Of a stretch of 45,024 bases of DNA, positions 23,635 to 32,480 are shown one piece after another. The translations under genes were made by a program, and so were the position numbers. A model generated the notes under the pieces. It saw nothing but the letters and a program-made list of their open reading frames with translations. It did no database searches and had not been told where the DNA came from. Source of the stretch: DAIRET01 sp036795455 (lineage in GTDB: Bacteria > Bacteroidota > Ignavibacteria > Ignavibacteriales > Ignavibacteriaceae); contig DAIRET010000005.1 of assembly GCA_036795455.1 (NCBI GenBank), positions 1 through 45,024 of the forward strand, written 5' to 3'. Numbering within the stretch: position 1 is the stretch's first letter; each line of letters begins with the position of its first letter.

Positions 23635-24414
23635 ATGTCAATTTCAATTAATATGGATGTTCCGTTTTCGTACGGTATTAAATCTTCTCTACTGCAAAAC
23701 GAACCCGAGCAAGTGGAGCAGAGCAGTAGACAAAGTATTAAAAATGATACTGTTGAATTCAACCCGGTCTTAAAGAATCTTGCTCTGCTTGATTTTTCAA
23801 ACTCGTCTATAAGCGGCGAAGGGCAATTCAGCAATTTCAACTTTTTTTTCAAGTCGGTAAAAAACGAAAAACTCTCCTTAGATGGATACTATTCGGAGAA
23901 AGAGAATATTTTCAACTTTTCACTAAAATATCGTTTCATTAAAGAAGTGAATGATTCGGGCGTAAAGTCAATGAAAACATTTGAAGCTACACTTGATTTT
24001 AATTCCAGTTACAAAGATATTCTGTCGATTAACAAAGGGGAACAGAAAGAAGACATTTTGAGTTTTGTCGGAAGGATTATCAATACCATTATTAAATCTG
24101 CCGGCGACGATAAAAAAGTTATTAGCGGAATAGTTTTTAAGGATGAAGACTTAAAAGAGATTACTGAAATCGGGGATAAAAAGATACTCTCTGAAATTTT
24201 CAACCTTATTCAAACCATTTATTCTAATCAAAAAATTAAGGAGCAGTTACAAAACTCAAAAAAGAAGGAAGAGGTGATATTAAAACCTGAAAGAGAGAAA
24301 TCCGAAACGATTGATATTACGAAAGAATCAAAGAAAAACAACTCGGTTTCGCTAAGTATAAAAGAAGTGGAAGAGCAATCTCCAACTGAAAACCAAAACG
24401 AGAGAAAAGTTTAG
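23635..24414 (+). CDS. Uncharacterised hydrophilic protein
   Basis: 259 residues with no recognised domain, signal peptide or membrane segment. The middle (about 60-125) reads as beta strands with repeated Phe/Tyr (FNFFFKSVKNEKLSLDGYYS, NIFNFSLKYRFIKEV). It is followed by a helical part (DILSFVGRIINTIIKSAGDD) and a charged, low-complexity tail rich in Lys, Glu, Ser and Asn (about 200-259). A clear SD (TGGAGG) is 5 nt before the ATG. It lies 47 bp after the sigma-54 activator on the same strand and may be cotranscribed. I cannot propose a function. Confidence 0.75.
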   Translation: MSISINMDVPFSYGIKSSLLQNEPEQVEQSSRQSIKNDTVEFNPVLKNLALLDFSNSSISGEGQFSNFNFFFKSVKNEKLSLDGYYSEKENIFNFSLKYRFIKEVNDSGVKSMKTFEATLDFNSSYKDILSINKGEQKEDILSFVGRIINTIIKSAGDDKKVISGIVFKDEDLKEITEIGDKKILSEIFNLIQTIYSNQKIKEQLQNSKKKEEVILKPEREKSETIDITKESKKNNSVSLSIKEVEEQSPTENQNERKV

Positions 24415-24559
24415 TCTTTGTTTTTAAATTTGAAGTTTATGTCTATTTTTGATTAAATAACCATAAGCTAACTCGTTTCTAAAACTGACTGTTTCCATGC
24501 TTTGAATCAGCCATACTATCTAATAATCAACCTGGTTTCAAAATCTGAATTATTTGTTT

Positions 24560-27070
24560 TTACCTTAATAAAAGCATTTTTTTTGTTTCGATAAAATCAC
24601 CTGCAGCTAAACGATAAAAATATACACCCGACGTTAAATTAGAAGCGTCCCATTTGACCTCATAAACACCCGGTTCTTTTTCATCGTTTACGAGTATAGC
24701 TATTTCCCGACCGAGCATATCATATACAATAAGTTTTACACTTAATATTTGATTCTCAACATTCACCGGGATTACATACTTAATTGAAGTAACCGGATTA
24801 AAGGGATTCGGGTAATTCTGCGTAAGCTGAAATCCGGTTGCAGTTATATTCTCCGCATCCTCAAGACCTGTTGTTCCCGGAAATTTAATCCGGAGATTAT
24901 CAAAATAAATCGTACCTGTATAATACTGCCCGGCAACTTGTGAGCTACCCATCGGTATTGCAATTGTCTTTAGTTTTATCGGATAAATAACGCTTGATGA
25001 TTTTGGAAGGTATCCTTTAATTGCCTCCCACTCATTCGGTTTATTTGCAAGTTTATGCCCGGTAACTCTATACAAAGCTCCTGCTTGGTCTTCGATATCA
25101 AAGAACACCCTATGATTTGCCCCGCTGGAGTATACATCAACAATGATAGAATCTGGGATACCATATACGTCTATGCTTTTATTCAGATAAGCCCAGTTGT
25201 ACTCACCTGTATTATAAGTAAATGCATAATCCAACTTCAACGAATTATTCCCAAGACTTGCAACTTCGTTCGACAAACTGATTGTTGTTGCTATACTGTC
25301 GGCATTTACAGTTGTTAAAACCCAATCGTTAATCGACTCAAGGGAATCGATTATCATAAATCCCGTAGTTACTTCAACTTTTACAATAGCTGTATCTTTG
25401 AAACCGCTGTATGATACTATTACCATTGCATTACCGGCTTTTCTTCCCTGGAATTGCCCGAAAACATCTATTACTCCAACTGTCGTATCGGTTGAAACCC
25501 ACGAAAAACTTTGCGGAGGAATTTCCTGTTCCATCCCGTCTGTATCGTAGATATGACCTTTAAATAAAAGAATACGATTTAAATCCGTTGAAGCAATTTT
25601 AGGATGTATTTCTAATCTATTTATCCCTTTGATTACTATAAAAACAGAATCTTTTATTCCCTGGTACGATGCGATTACAAAACCGCTGTCCTGCTGCATT
25701 CCTGCCGTAAATAATCCGTTGGCGTTTATATTACCGAGCGATTGTTTACTTAAAGAAAACTGGATTGATGCCGGATTCAATGTTATCGGATTAAAATAAA
25801 TATCGGTTCCGTCAACTGTAAACTGCACTGTTTTCCCTATGAATACTCTTTCATTTTGAGGTTTAATATTTAATTTGGAAAGCGGTCCTGAAGGTGCAGT
25901 TGAAACAACAAGTAAAGCGTTTGAAACCGTTCGTTCACCTTCGGGGTCAGAAGGAGAATTAACGACTTCATTACGTACAACCATAGTAGTAGAGCCTCCC
26001 CCGTCGAAGTTCATTGCGTTATGGGCTCCAATATCAATCATTAAATCCGCAAGCTCGTATAAATCCATTCCCCTGCTATACAGTACCTGTCTACCGTCAA
26101 CAGTAACAAGATACATAATGGTACTGTCTGCAGAGAATCCTATTGCTGTTCTCGGGTGTCTTGTTGTTACAAACGGATCGGCGGCATTCAGATCAGCCGG
26201 CGCACCATTTACTACTACAATCGGATGCCCGCCGAGCATTTCAACAGCACGGTTGATACCGGGTAAAACCTCAACCAGAATTTTTACAGTGTCATTTTTT
26301 TGAAGATTAGTATTAAGAAAACTAACCGGGTCTCCTTCAGCCGAAAGAATTAACGCTCCTGCCGGTAATCCTGTGTTACCCGAATTTATCCTAACCGAAT
26401 CAACAAGTGCATAAATTGTATCATTTACAATCCACTGATTCACCGGGTAAAGTATAAATTCCGAACCTGAATCGTTTGTTCCGGTTGTTGCACCGAAATA
26501 TGAATTATAAAGTGCAACCTGCCCGCTTCCCCTTCCTTCGTTAATCAAGTTGATCGGAACTGTTGTACCGTCAACAAACAGGTTCATGGTTAAAGCGGGT
26601 GATGTAATTGAGTAATTGCTTGATGAATCAAATCCTACTACAGGGCGACCGGGATTAACACTTCTTAAAATTTCACCGTTAACAACCTGAATGTTTGTCG
26701 GTGCACCGGTAGCCAATACGAAAAAGTCTGCGTTGATTGCCCCAACCGACCAGTGCCCTACAGCATCTTTCCTTATTGACATAGCACTTGTTTTTTCTCT
26801 TCCCGCAGCTAACTTATCAAGCGATTTAACAGTTTCAACTTTTATATAAGGATTTGACAAATCAACTTTAAGTATATCTATTTTCCATGGAACGGAAGGA
26901 ACATCAAGTTTGATGTATGAAACACCGGGACCAACAATTTTATTTTCAAGCGTATCGTATTGTACCTGTGAATAAACGGTACATGAGAAAGCAATCATTA
27001 ACAATAAGACTACTTTATTAAAGTAATCAGTTTTTCCTGCAAACAGGAACAAATTAGTAAAAAGATTCAT
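24560..27070 (-). CDS. Secreted phosphodiester glycosidase (NAGPA family) with T9SS sorting domain
   Basis: 836 residues. The signal sequence lies within the first 35 residues (NKVVLLLMIAFSCTVYSQ). The NAGPA/exopolysaccharide phosphodiester glycosidase domain (about 80-400) shows VGAINADFFVLATGAPTNIQ, EMLGGHPIVVVNG, HPRTAIGFSADSTIMYLVTV, DGRQ and NAMNFDGGGSTTMVV. Next come Big-2-like beta domains (about 405-570), then a jelly-roll-like carbohydrate-binding segment (about 575-745). The C-terminal type A sorting domain begins GFQLTQNYPNPFNPVTSIKY and ends SGVYFYRLAAGDFIETKKML. It should be exported by Sec and then T9SS to the surface or medium, where it may cleave glycosyl phosphodiesters. The gene is monocistronic; upstream is an SNase-like gene on the same strand, 51 bp away. 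Confidence 0.88.
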   Translation of the reverse strand: MNLFTNLFLFAGKTDYFNKVVLLLMIAFSCTVYSQVQYDTLENKIVGPGVSYIKLDVPSVPWKIDILKVDLSNPYIKVETVKSLDKLAAGREKTSAMSIRKDAVGHWSVGAINADFFVLATGAPTNIQVVNGEILRSVNPGRPVVGFDSSSNYSITSPALTMNLFVDGTTVPINLINEGRGSGQVALYNSYFGATTGTNDSGSEFILYPVNQWIVNDTIYALVDSVRINSGNTGLPAGALILSAEGDPVSFLNTNLQKNDTVKILVEVLPGINRAVEMLGGHPIVVVNGAPADLNAADPFVTTRHPRTAIGFSADSTIMYLVTVDGRQVLYSRGMDLYELADLMIDIGAHNAMNFDGGGSTTMVVRNEVVNSPSDPEGERTVSNALLVVSTAPSGPLSKLNIKPQNERVFIGKTVQFTVDGTDIYFNPITLNPASIQFSLSKQSLGNINANGLFTAGMQQDSGFVIASYQGIKDSVFIVIKGINRLEIHPKIASTDLNRILLFKGHIYDTDGMEQEIPPQSFSWVSTDTTVGVIDVFGQFQGRKAGNAMVIVSYSGFKDTAIVKVEVTTGFMIIDSLESINDWVLTTVNADSIATTISLSNEVASLGNNSLKLDYAFTYNTGEYNWAYLNKSIDVYGIPDSIIVDVYSSGANHRVFFDIEDQAGALYRVTGHKLANKPNEWEAIKGYLPKSSSVIYPIKLKTIAIPMGSSQVAGQYYTGTIYFDNLRIKFPGTTGLEDAENITATGFQLTQNYPNPFNPVTSIKYVIPVNVENQILSVKLIVYDMLGREIAILVNDEKEPGVYEVKWDASNLTSGVYFYRLAAGDFIETKKMLLLR

Positions 27071-27121
27071 AACATTTTCTTTCTAATAAATTATTAAAGT
27101 AAGAGAGTGTATGTAACAACG

Positions 27122-27469
27122 TTACATTGTTTTGGCAAAACCTTTTTTCACCATCAAATCGTTGATGTTTACTTGCTTTGAGCCGGACTCAATCCATATT
27201 TCACCAAGATACCTGCCGTATTTTTCTTTTTTATCTTTTATCGTTTGAAGCAACACTTCTTTATTAAGAATTAGTTCACGCAAATAATCTCTTGATTCCA
27301 ATCCTTTCTCCTTTTCACTACCGCGTAGTTCGGGAGCGTTTATTCGTGCCAGCCTGATTTTTTCATTCTTAACCCAGCAATGTAAACCGAGATCTATATC
27401 TACTGTGCATGTATCACCATCGTAAACGGATGTAACGAATGCTTTATAGTTATACAAATTGTTTTTCAT
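27122..27469 (-). CDS. Thermonuclease-family (SNase-like) nuclease
   Basis: 115 residues of the staphylococcal nuclease OB fold: VTSVYDGDTCTVDIDLGLH holds the Ca-binding Asp pair, IRLARINAPELRG holds the catalytic Arg and Glu (equivalent to Arg35 and Glu43), and KKEKYGRYLGEIW holds the second Arg (equivalent to Arg87). No signal peptide is visible, so unlike the secreted Staphylococcus enzyme it is probably cytoplasmic or escapes by another route. Length is close to the minimal SNase domain. It is 51 bp upstream of the phosphodiester glycosidase gene and divergent from the small barrel gene. Confidence 0.9.
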   Translation of the reverse strand: MKNNLYNYKAFVTSVYDGDTCTVDIDLGLHCWVKNEKIRLARINAPELRGSEKEKGLESRDYLRELILNKEVLLQTIKDKKEKYGRYLGEIWIESGSKQVNINDLMVKKGFAKTM

Positions 27470-27562
27470 AAATCACCTTTTATTTTGTTGTCGGATGAAT
27501 TATTTTTAATAAAGCCGTTATAAAATTAAACAAAAATCGGAATAAAAACACCGGGTAGTCAG

Positions 27563-28117
27563 ATGATAAATTTTTGTCGCAATATTTTTTTAATAACAAT
27601 CTTCTTTTTTTCAGTTTCATTTAGCCAGGTTAAATTAGAAGGTTTTTGTGCCGGGCTGGGAACCGGTATGATAAAAGGAAACTTTCCCGCTGTGTTTACT
27701 TATTCATTCAACATCGGAATCGACACGAAACTCTTTTCAGTTGAAGACCCTTCATTCCGATTAAACTTTCTTTTCACAAGAGATTTTAGTTCTGTTCTTC
27801 CCGGAGAAAGAGCTAACCGCTATTATGCTTACCTGCAAGGGATTTCATTATCAGCAGTAAGGACAATCCACTTCTATAAAAAAGCATACGTCGAAGAATC
27901 GGCTGGTATTGTAGTTTTAAATGATAGAACATTCAGTGATATTGACTTGATGAGCTATGGAGCCGTTGTTTCACTCGGTGTGAAAATACCCCTTTTTGAC
28001 CCCGCACAACAAACGAGCGGTTTTCTATTTGGATTGGAAGCTTCTTACGGAATAACATTTACAAACAATACACCTCAATACTTCACATTCAGTTTGATCG
28101 GCAGATACCAGTTATAA
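27563..28117 (+). CDS. Small outer-membrane beta-barrel-like protein
   Basis: 184 residues with a signal peptide (NIFLITIFFFSVSFSQ). The mature part has alternating hydrophobic strands separated by short turns (CAGLGTGMIKGNFPAVFTYS, NIGIDTKLFS, FRLNFLFTRDFSSV, SYGAVVSLGVKIPLF) and ends YFTFSLIGRYQL, a strand pattern typical of 8-stranded outer-membrane barrels. No specific family is recognised. It stands alone between the SNase-like gene (divergent) and the dehydrogenase gene. Confidence 0.7.
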   Translation: MINFCRNIFLITIFFFSVSFSQVKLEGFCAGLGTGMIKGNFPAVFTYSFNIGIDTKLFSVEDPSFRLNFLFTRDFSSVLPGERANRYYAYLQGISLSAVRTIHFYKKAYVEESAGIVVLNDRTFSDIDLMSYGAVVSLGVKIPLFDPAQQTSGFLFGLEASYGITFTNNTPQYFTFSLIGRYQL

Positions 28118-28229
28118 ACCCTGGTTTTATTGATATAATAGTTTTTACGTCTGTTTTCCATAATTGGCTTTTTTTTTCAATATTTGAGAAAAAAGGGCTT
28201 TTTTCCTGGAAATTAGTTAGATTTAGTTA

Positions 28230-28241
28230 CCAAATATTTGG
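28230..28241. promoter_or_regulatory. Perfect 12-bp palindrome upstream of dehydrogenase gene
   Basis: CCAAATATTTGG lies 66 bp before the ATG of the 3-hydroxyacyl-CoA dehydrogenase gene and is followed directly by AATAATATTTGC, which resembles the Bacteroidota -7 element (TAnnTTTG). The position suits an operator overlapping a promoter. This is inferred from symmetry alone. Confidence 0.35.
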
Positions 28242-28307
28242 AATAATATTTGCAATAGTTAAGTTCATAAAATTATAAAAAGTAACAAAATAAAAATCGA
28301 GACAGAG

Positions 28308-29243
28308 ATGCAAGAAGAAACATTTAATATTGAAGAGATAGTCCGCCGCTCAAAATTAAACAACGACGTTGGGGCTATTAATTCTGTTGCAATTATTGGA
28401 GCCGGAGTAATGGGGCAGGGTATTGCTCAAACAATATCATCTGCCGGGCTTGAAGTTCTAATGATTGAAAAAGATAACGAAGCACTTGAACATGCAAAAG
28501 CCAATCTTTCGGAAACGATTGACCGTGAAATAAAAAGATGGGCAATGACTTCATCGGAGAAAAAAGCTATTTTGTCGAGAATCAACTGGTCGGTTTCTTT
28601 AAAGGATACAAAGGAAAGCGATTTAATTATTGAAGCTGTAGATGAAGACTTCCAGTTAAAGACAAGTATACTTAGAGAGCTGGACAAAATTGCTAAACAT
28701 GAAACTATTTTCGTTTCAAATACCTCTACTCTTAGCCTTACGAAAATTGCAGAATCAACAAAGCGCAGAGATAGAATTATCGGGATGCACTTCCTTAACC
28801 CGGTTCCGAAAGTACCGTTGGTTGAGCTTGTTAAAGGATTTGAAACTTCAAATAAAACAGTAAAGGTAGTTAAAGAATTCGCTTCAAAAATAGGGAAAAC
28901 CGCAATCGAAGTATTCGAATACCCGGGTTTTGTAACAACAAGAACTATCGTGCCCCTATTGAATGAAGCAATGCATATTTATCTTGAAGGATTAGCATCC
29001 GCAAAAGATATTGATACTGCAATGAAACTCGGCTACAGCTTTCAATACGGTCCTCTTGAAATGGCCGATATGATGGGACTTGATGAAGTATTAGCATGGA
29101 TGGATACTTTGTGGAACACATTAGGTGAACCTCGTTACAGGCCATGTCCGCTTCTCAGAAAATTGGTTAGAGAAAGAAAACTCGGAAGAAAAACTTCTGA
29201 AGGTTTTTATAAATACGACTCTAACGGTAAAATAATTAGTTAA
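28308..29243 (+). CDS. 3-hydroxybutyryl-CoA dehydrogenase family protein
   Basis: 311 residues. NAD-binding motif VAIIGAGVMGQGIAQTISSA is at about 27-46. Catalytic elements are SNTSTLSLTKIA (Ser), GMHFLNPVPKVPLVELVKG (His/Asn dyad region) and the C-terminal helical domain (VPLLNEAMHIYLEGLASAKD, KLGYSFQYGPLEMADMMGLD, GRKTSEGFYKYD). It oxidises 3-hydroxyacyl-CoA to 3-ketoacyl-CoA or the reverse, in fatty-acid breakdown or butyryl-CoA type metabolism. An N-terminal extension of about 25 residues precedes the Rossmann domain. Acetate kinase follows 25 bp downstream, suggesting that the pair works in acyl-CoA-linked fermentation. Confidence 0.92.
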   Translation: MQEETFNIEEIVRRSKLNNDVGAINSVAIIGAGVMGQGIAQTISSAGLEVLMIEKDNEALEHAKANLSETIDREIKRWAMTSSEKKAILSRINWSVSLKDTKESDLIIEAVDEDFQLKTSILRELDKIAKHETIFVSNTSTLSLTKIAESTKRRDRIIGMHFLNPVPKVPLVELVKGFETSNKTVKVVKEFASKIGKTAIEVFEYPGFVTTRTIVPLLNEAMHIYLEGLASAKDIDTAMKLGYSFQYGPLEMADMMGLDEVLAWMDTLWNTLGEPRYRPCPLLRKLVRERKLGRKTSEGFYKYDSNGKIIS

Positions 29244-29268
29244 TTCAAAAAACAGCAAGAGAAATTAA

Positions 29269-30462
29269 ATGAAAGTTTTAGTATTAAATTCAGGCAGTTC
29301 GTCAATTAAATATCAGTTCTTCGATACGGTAGAACAAATAGCCCTTGCAAAAGGTATGGTTGAACGTATCGGAATGGCGGGTGCGGTTCTTTCTCACTCA
29401 AGGCATGACGGAGATTCAGTCCGAATCGTGGCAGAAATATTAGACCATGCCATGGCAATCGAATATGTGCTGGCAGTTATGCTCAGTAAAAATCATGGTG
29501 TAATTGAAGATAAAGCAGACATTGAAGCCGTAGGGCATCGTGTTGTTCACGGTGGCGAAACATTCTCCGGTTCCGTACTTATTACGGATGAAGTAACACG
29601 CGTACTTCAAGAGAATGTTGAATTGGCTCCGCTTCATAATCCGCCTAACATAAAAGGCATTCAAGCAGTATCGAGGATTATGCCCGATACGCCCCAGTGC
29701 GGTGTGTTCGATACATCTTTCCACGTAAAAATGCCTCCGCACGCATTTTTATACGGTATCCCGTATGAACTTTATAAAAGATATAAAATCAGAAGGTACG
29801 GTTTCCATGGAACTTCCCATAGATATGTTTCAGCACAAGCAGCCGAATTAATGGGAAAAGATATTAGTGAATTAAAGATTGTAACCGCTCACCTTGGAAA
29901 CGGCTGTAGTATGGCTGCCGTTGATAAAGGTCTCTCTGTCGATACAACTATGGGATTCACGCCTCTTGAAGGTTTGTTGATGGGAACAAGAGCCGGAGAT
30001 ATTGATCCTTCGGTTATCCTTTATGTAATGGGAAAAGAAGGACTATCCCTTTCCGAAGCAGGTACTCTGCTCAACAAACACAGCGGTTTGATCGGTATCA
30101 GCGGTGAAAGCAGCGATATGCGCGAAATCATTGCAGCAGTTAATGACGGTAATAAAAGAGCAAAATACGCTTTCGATATTTTCTGTTACAGAATTAAAAA
30201 GTATATCGGTGCTTATGCTGCCGCTATGGGTGGTATTGATGCTCTCGTATTTACAGGCGGTATCGGTGAAAATGCAACTGAAGTCCGAACTCAAGTTTGC
30301 AAGGATCTGAAATTCCTCGGTATTGAACTGGATGACAAAAAGAACAGTGCAAAAGAAGTGGTTATCTCCAAAGAGAAAGCAAAAACAAAAGTCTTCAGAA
30401 TTCCAACGAATGAAGAACTTGTTATTGCACTGGATACTGCAGAAATAGTATCCGGTTTGTAA
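29269..30462 (+). CDS. ackA: Acetate kinase
   Basis: 397 residues, full length. ASKHA-family motifs are VLNSGSSSIKYQFFD, AVGHRVVHGGE, GVFDTSFHVKMPPHA, RRYGFHGTSHRYVS, VTAHLGNGCSMAAVDKG, DTTMGFTPLEGLLMGTRAGD and VFTGGIGENATEVR. It makes ATP from acetyl phosphate and ADP. No phosphotransacetylase gene is in the window. It lies 25 bp after the 3-hydroxyacyl-CoA dehydrogenase gene and ends at a good terminator, so the two form a bicistronic unit. Butyrate kinase is excluded by the acetate-kinase-specific segments and length. Confidence 0.97.
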   Translation: MKVLVLNSGSSSIKYQFFDTVEQIALAKGMVERIGMAGAVLSHSRHDGDSVRIVAEILDHAMAIEYVLAVMLSKNHGVIEDKADIEAVGHRVVHGGETFSGSVLITDEVTRVLQENVELAPLHNPPNIKGIQAVSRIMPDTPQCGVFDTSFHVKMPPHAFLYGIPYELYKRYKIRRYGFHGTSHRYVSAQAAELMGKDISELKIVTAHLGNGCSMAAVDKGLSVDTTMGFTPLEGLLMGTRAGDIDPSVILYVMGKEGLSLSEAGTLLNKHSGLIGISGESSDMREIIAAVNDGNKRAKYAFDIFCYRIKKYIGAYAAAMGGIDALVFTGGIGENATEVRTQVCKDLKFLGIELDDKKNSAKEVVISKEKAKTKVFRIPTNEELVIALDTAEIVSGL

Positions 30463-30489
30463 ACTGTATAAACAAATATCAATTACTTA

Positions 30490-30518
30490 AAAACGGCTCA
30501 TACGAGCCGTTTTTTTTG
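30490..30518 (+). terminator. Rho-independent terminator after ackA
   Basis: The stem CGGCTC/GAGCCG (30494-30499 with 30504-30509), extended by flanking A/T pairs and with a 4-nt loop, is followed by eight T. It closes the dehydrogenase-ackA unit 31 bp after the stop. Confidence 0.92.
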
Positions 30519-30576
30519 TTCATGGTTTTATTCCCTATTTTTCACTTACAAATTTTTCAATTAATATAAAAGTAAA

Positions 30577-31368
30577 ATGGAATTAGGAATCAAAAACAAA
30601 TCAGTGCTTATTACAGCCGCAAGCAAAGGTATAGGGAAAGCCATTGCAGAATGTTTCCTCTCGGAAGGATGCAAGGTTATAATCTCATCCGGGAATAAAG
30701 ATAATTTAAACAAAACAGCAAACGAACTTTCGGTTAAATACAAAACGAAAGTAGAGTGGATGAAATGCGACTTAAATAATTTCGAAGAGTTAAAAGAGTT
30801 ACATGCTTTTGTTCAAACAAAATTCGATGGACCGGATATACTTGTAAACAATTGCGGCGGACCAATTGCGGGTTATTTCGATGTTCTTGATGAAAGCAAC
30901 TGGGAATACGCATATAACCAGGTTCTAATGAGCGCAGTTAGACTTATTAAACTTTCGGTACCGAGAATGAAAGAAAAAAAATGGGGAAGAATTATTAACA
31001 TCACTTCTTTAACAGTTAAACAACCGATTGACCATCTGCTTTTATCAAATACATTCAGAGCAGGTTTAACTGCGGTTAGTAAATCTTTGAGCAACCAACT
31101 TGCAAAGTTTAACATTACAGTAAATAATCTTGCTCCCGGTTACACTCTTACAGACCGTGTAGATCATCTGATAAAAATTAAAGCAGAAGAAACAAAAAGC
31201 AGCATTGATGATGTAATGCTTTCGTTTACGAAGGATATTCCGGCACAGCGAATGGCAAACCCGATGGAAATAGGTTCTGTTGCTGTTTTCCTCGCTTCTG
31301 AAAAAGCTTCATATATAAACGGAACGACTATCCAGGTAGACGGCGGCTCAATTAAAGGATTACTATAA
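30577..31368 (+). CDS. SDR-family protein lacking the YxxxK catalytic pair
   Basis: 263 residues with a classical SDR Rossmann fold: SVLITAASKGIGKAIAECFL (TGxxxGIG-like), KCDLNN, DILVNNCGGPIAG (NNAG-like), GRIINITSLTVKQP (catalytic-type Ser region), NLAPGYTLTDRVD and the closing VAVFLASEKASYINGTTIQV, DGG. At the position of the active-site YxxxK the sequence is SNTFR (in HLLLSNTFRAGLTAVSKSLS), so both Tyr and Lys are replaced. Related SDRs with an S-N-x-x-R pattern occur in many bacteria and form a recognisable but poorly characterised branch. Oxidoreductase activity is uncertain. The asparaginase gene follows 11 bp downstream and is likely cotranscribed. Confidence 0.85.
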   Translation: MELGIKNKSVLITAASKGIGKAIAECFLSEGCKVIISSGNKDNLNKTANELSVKYKTKVEWMKCDLNNFEELKELHAFVQTKFDGPDILVNNCGGPIAGYFDVLDESNWEYAYNQVLMSAVRLIKLSVPRMKEKKWGRIINITSLTVKQPIDHLLLSNTFRAGLTAVSKSLSNQLAKFNITVNNLAPGYTLTDRVDHLIKIKAEETKSSIDDVMLSFTKDIPAQRMANPMEIGSVAVFLASEKASYINGTTIQVDGGSIKGLL

Positions 31369-31379
31369 CCTGTAACAAA

Positions 31380-32360
31380 ATGGAAACACTTAAAAATATT
31401 TTGATAGTTTTTACCGGTGGTACTTTTTCAATGAAGATTGATGAAGATACCGGCGGTGCAGTACCTCATTTTTCGGGAAGCGATTTAATTGAATTAATCC
31501 CCGGCATTAATGAGAATGTAAATGTCAGCATTTACGATTTCGGTAAATATCCCGGACCTCATATGACACCGCAGCTTATGCTTGAGCTATCACAACGCAT
31601 AAAAAACTTTATTTCAACCGGGAATTATGATGGAGTTATTGTTACTCACGGCACAGACACGCTTGAAGAAACGGCTTACATGCTTGATTTAACTATCTCA
31701 ACCCCCATACCGATTGTTGTTACAGGCTCAATGAAAAATAGTTCGGAACCGGATTGGGATGGACCTAAAAACATTATTGATTCGATAAGCATCTGCCTAA
31801 ACCCGAATTGCAAGGATATCGGCGTACTCGTATGTTTGAGTGGAGAAATCAATGCTGCAAGTGAGGTAACAAAAACACACACAGAAGACCTTGAAACATT
31901 TACAAGCCTCGATTTCGGTTCACTCGGGTTTGTTGATAAAGGAAGAGTCATCCTCAATCGGCTGCCGCGCAAACTTGAAGCAATTGATACAGACGCCATT
32001 AATCCAAACGTTGACCTGATTAAATGTTATGCCGGCATGGATGAAAAATTCTTTGTTTTTTCTGCCGACAGCGGAGTTGATGGAATTGTTGTTGAAGCTA
32101 TGGGAGTTGGAAATGTTCCCCCAAAAGCCTTCGGCGGAATTCAGTATGCAGTAGACAAAGGAATCCCGGTTGTTCTTGTATCAAGATGCCCTGCCGGAGA
32201 AACTCTTGATGTGTACGGTTACCCGGGCGCAGGTAAATGGTTAAGAAATATCGGGGTGATTTTTGCGGAATACTTGAACGGACAGAAAGCAAGGATTAAA
32301 TTAATGCTTGCACTTACCGTATCCAACGACACTGAAAAACTAAGAGAAATATTCGAGTAG
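31380..32360 (+). CDS. L-asparaginase, cytoplasmic type
   Basis: 326 residues without signal peptide. Both asparaginase signatures are present: IVFTGGTFSMKID (nucleophile Thr in the TGGT segment) and GVIVTHGTDTLEETAYML (second Thr with Asp). IPIVVTGSMKNSSEPDWDGP is the expected continuation, and the C-terminal domain has GVDGIVVEAMGVGNVPPKAF. It hydrolyses asparagine to aspartate and ammonia. Absence of a leader suggests the low-affinity type I enzyme. It lies 11 bp after the SDR gene. Confidence 0.93.
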   Translation: METLKNILIVFTGGTFSMKIDEDTGGAVPHFSGSDLIELIPGINENVNVSIYDFGKYPGPHMTPQLMLELSQRIKNFISTGNYDGVIVTHGTDTLEETAYMLDLTISTPIPIVVTGSMKNSSEPDWDGPKNIIDSISICLNPNCKDIGVLVCLSGEINAASEVTKTHTEDLETFTSLDFGSLGFVDKGRVILNRLPRKLEAIDTDAINPNVDLIKCYAGMDEKFFVFSADSGVDGIVVEAMGVGNVPPKAFGGIQYAVDKGIPVVLVSRCPAGETLDVYGYPGAGKWLRNIGVIFAEYLNGQKARIKLMLALTVSNDTEKLREIFE

Positions 32361-32419
32361 CTGTTCGCTCCGTTCAAATGGTAATTATACCGCTGCTTTA
32401 TAAAAACATAATTTGTTTG

Positions 32420-32446
32420 TTGATAGGGTAACCTTTTTTATTTTGC
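32420..32446 (+). promoter_or_regulatory. Possible Bacteroidota-type promoter of the DUF4097 gene
   Basis: TTG at 32420-32422 and TATTTTG at 32439-32445 approximate the phylum's -33 TTG and -7 TAnnTTTG elements, about 35 nt before the ATG at 32481. The -7 match is imperfect. Confidence 0.3.
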
Positions 32447-32480
32447 GTTAGTCTAAACCGATAAAACTAATGGAGTTCAC

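Noticed and set aside
28185..28200. Intrinsic terminator after the small barrel gene
   Set aside because: The inverted repeat is almost only A/T pairs (A6G/CT6-like) and too weak to call.
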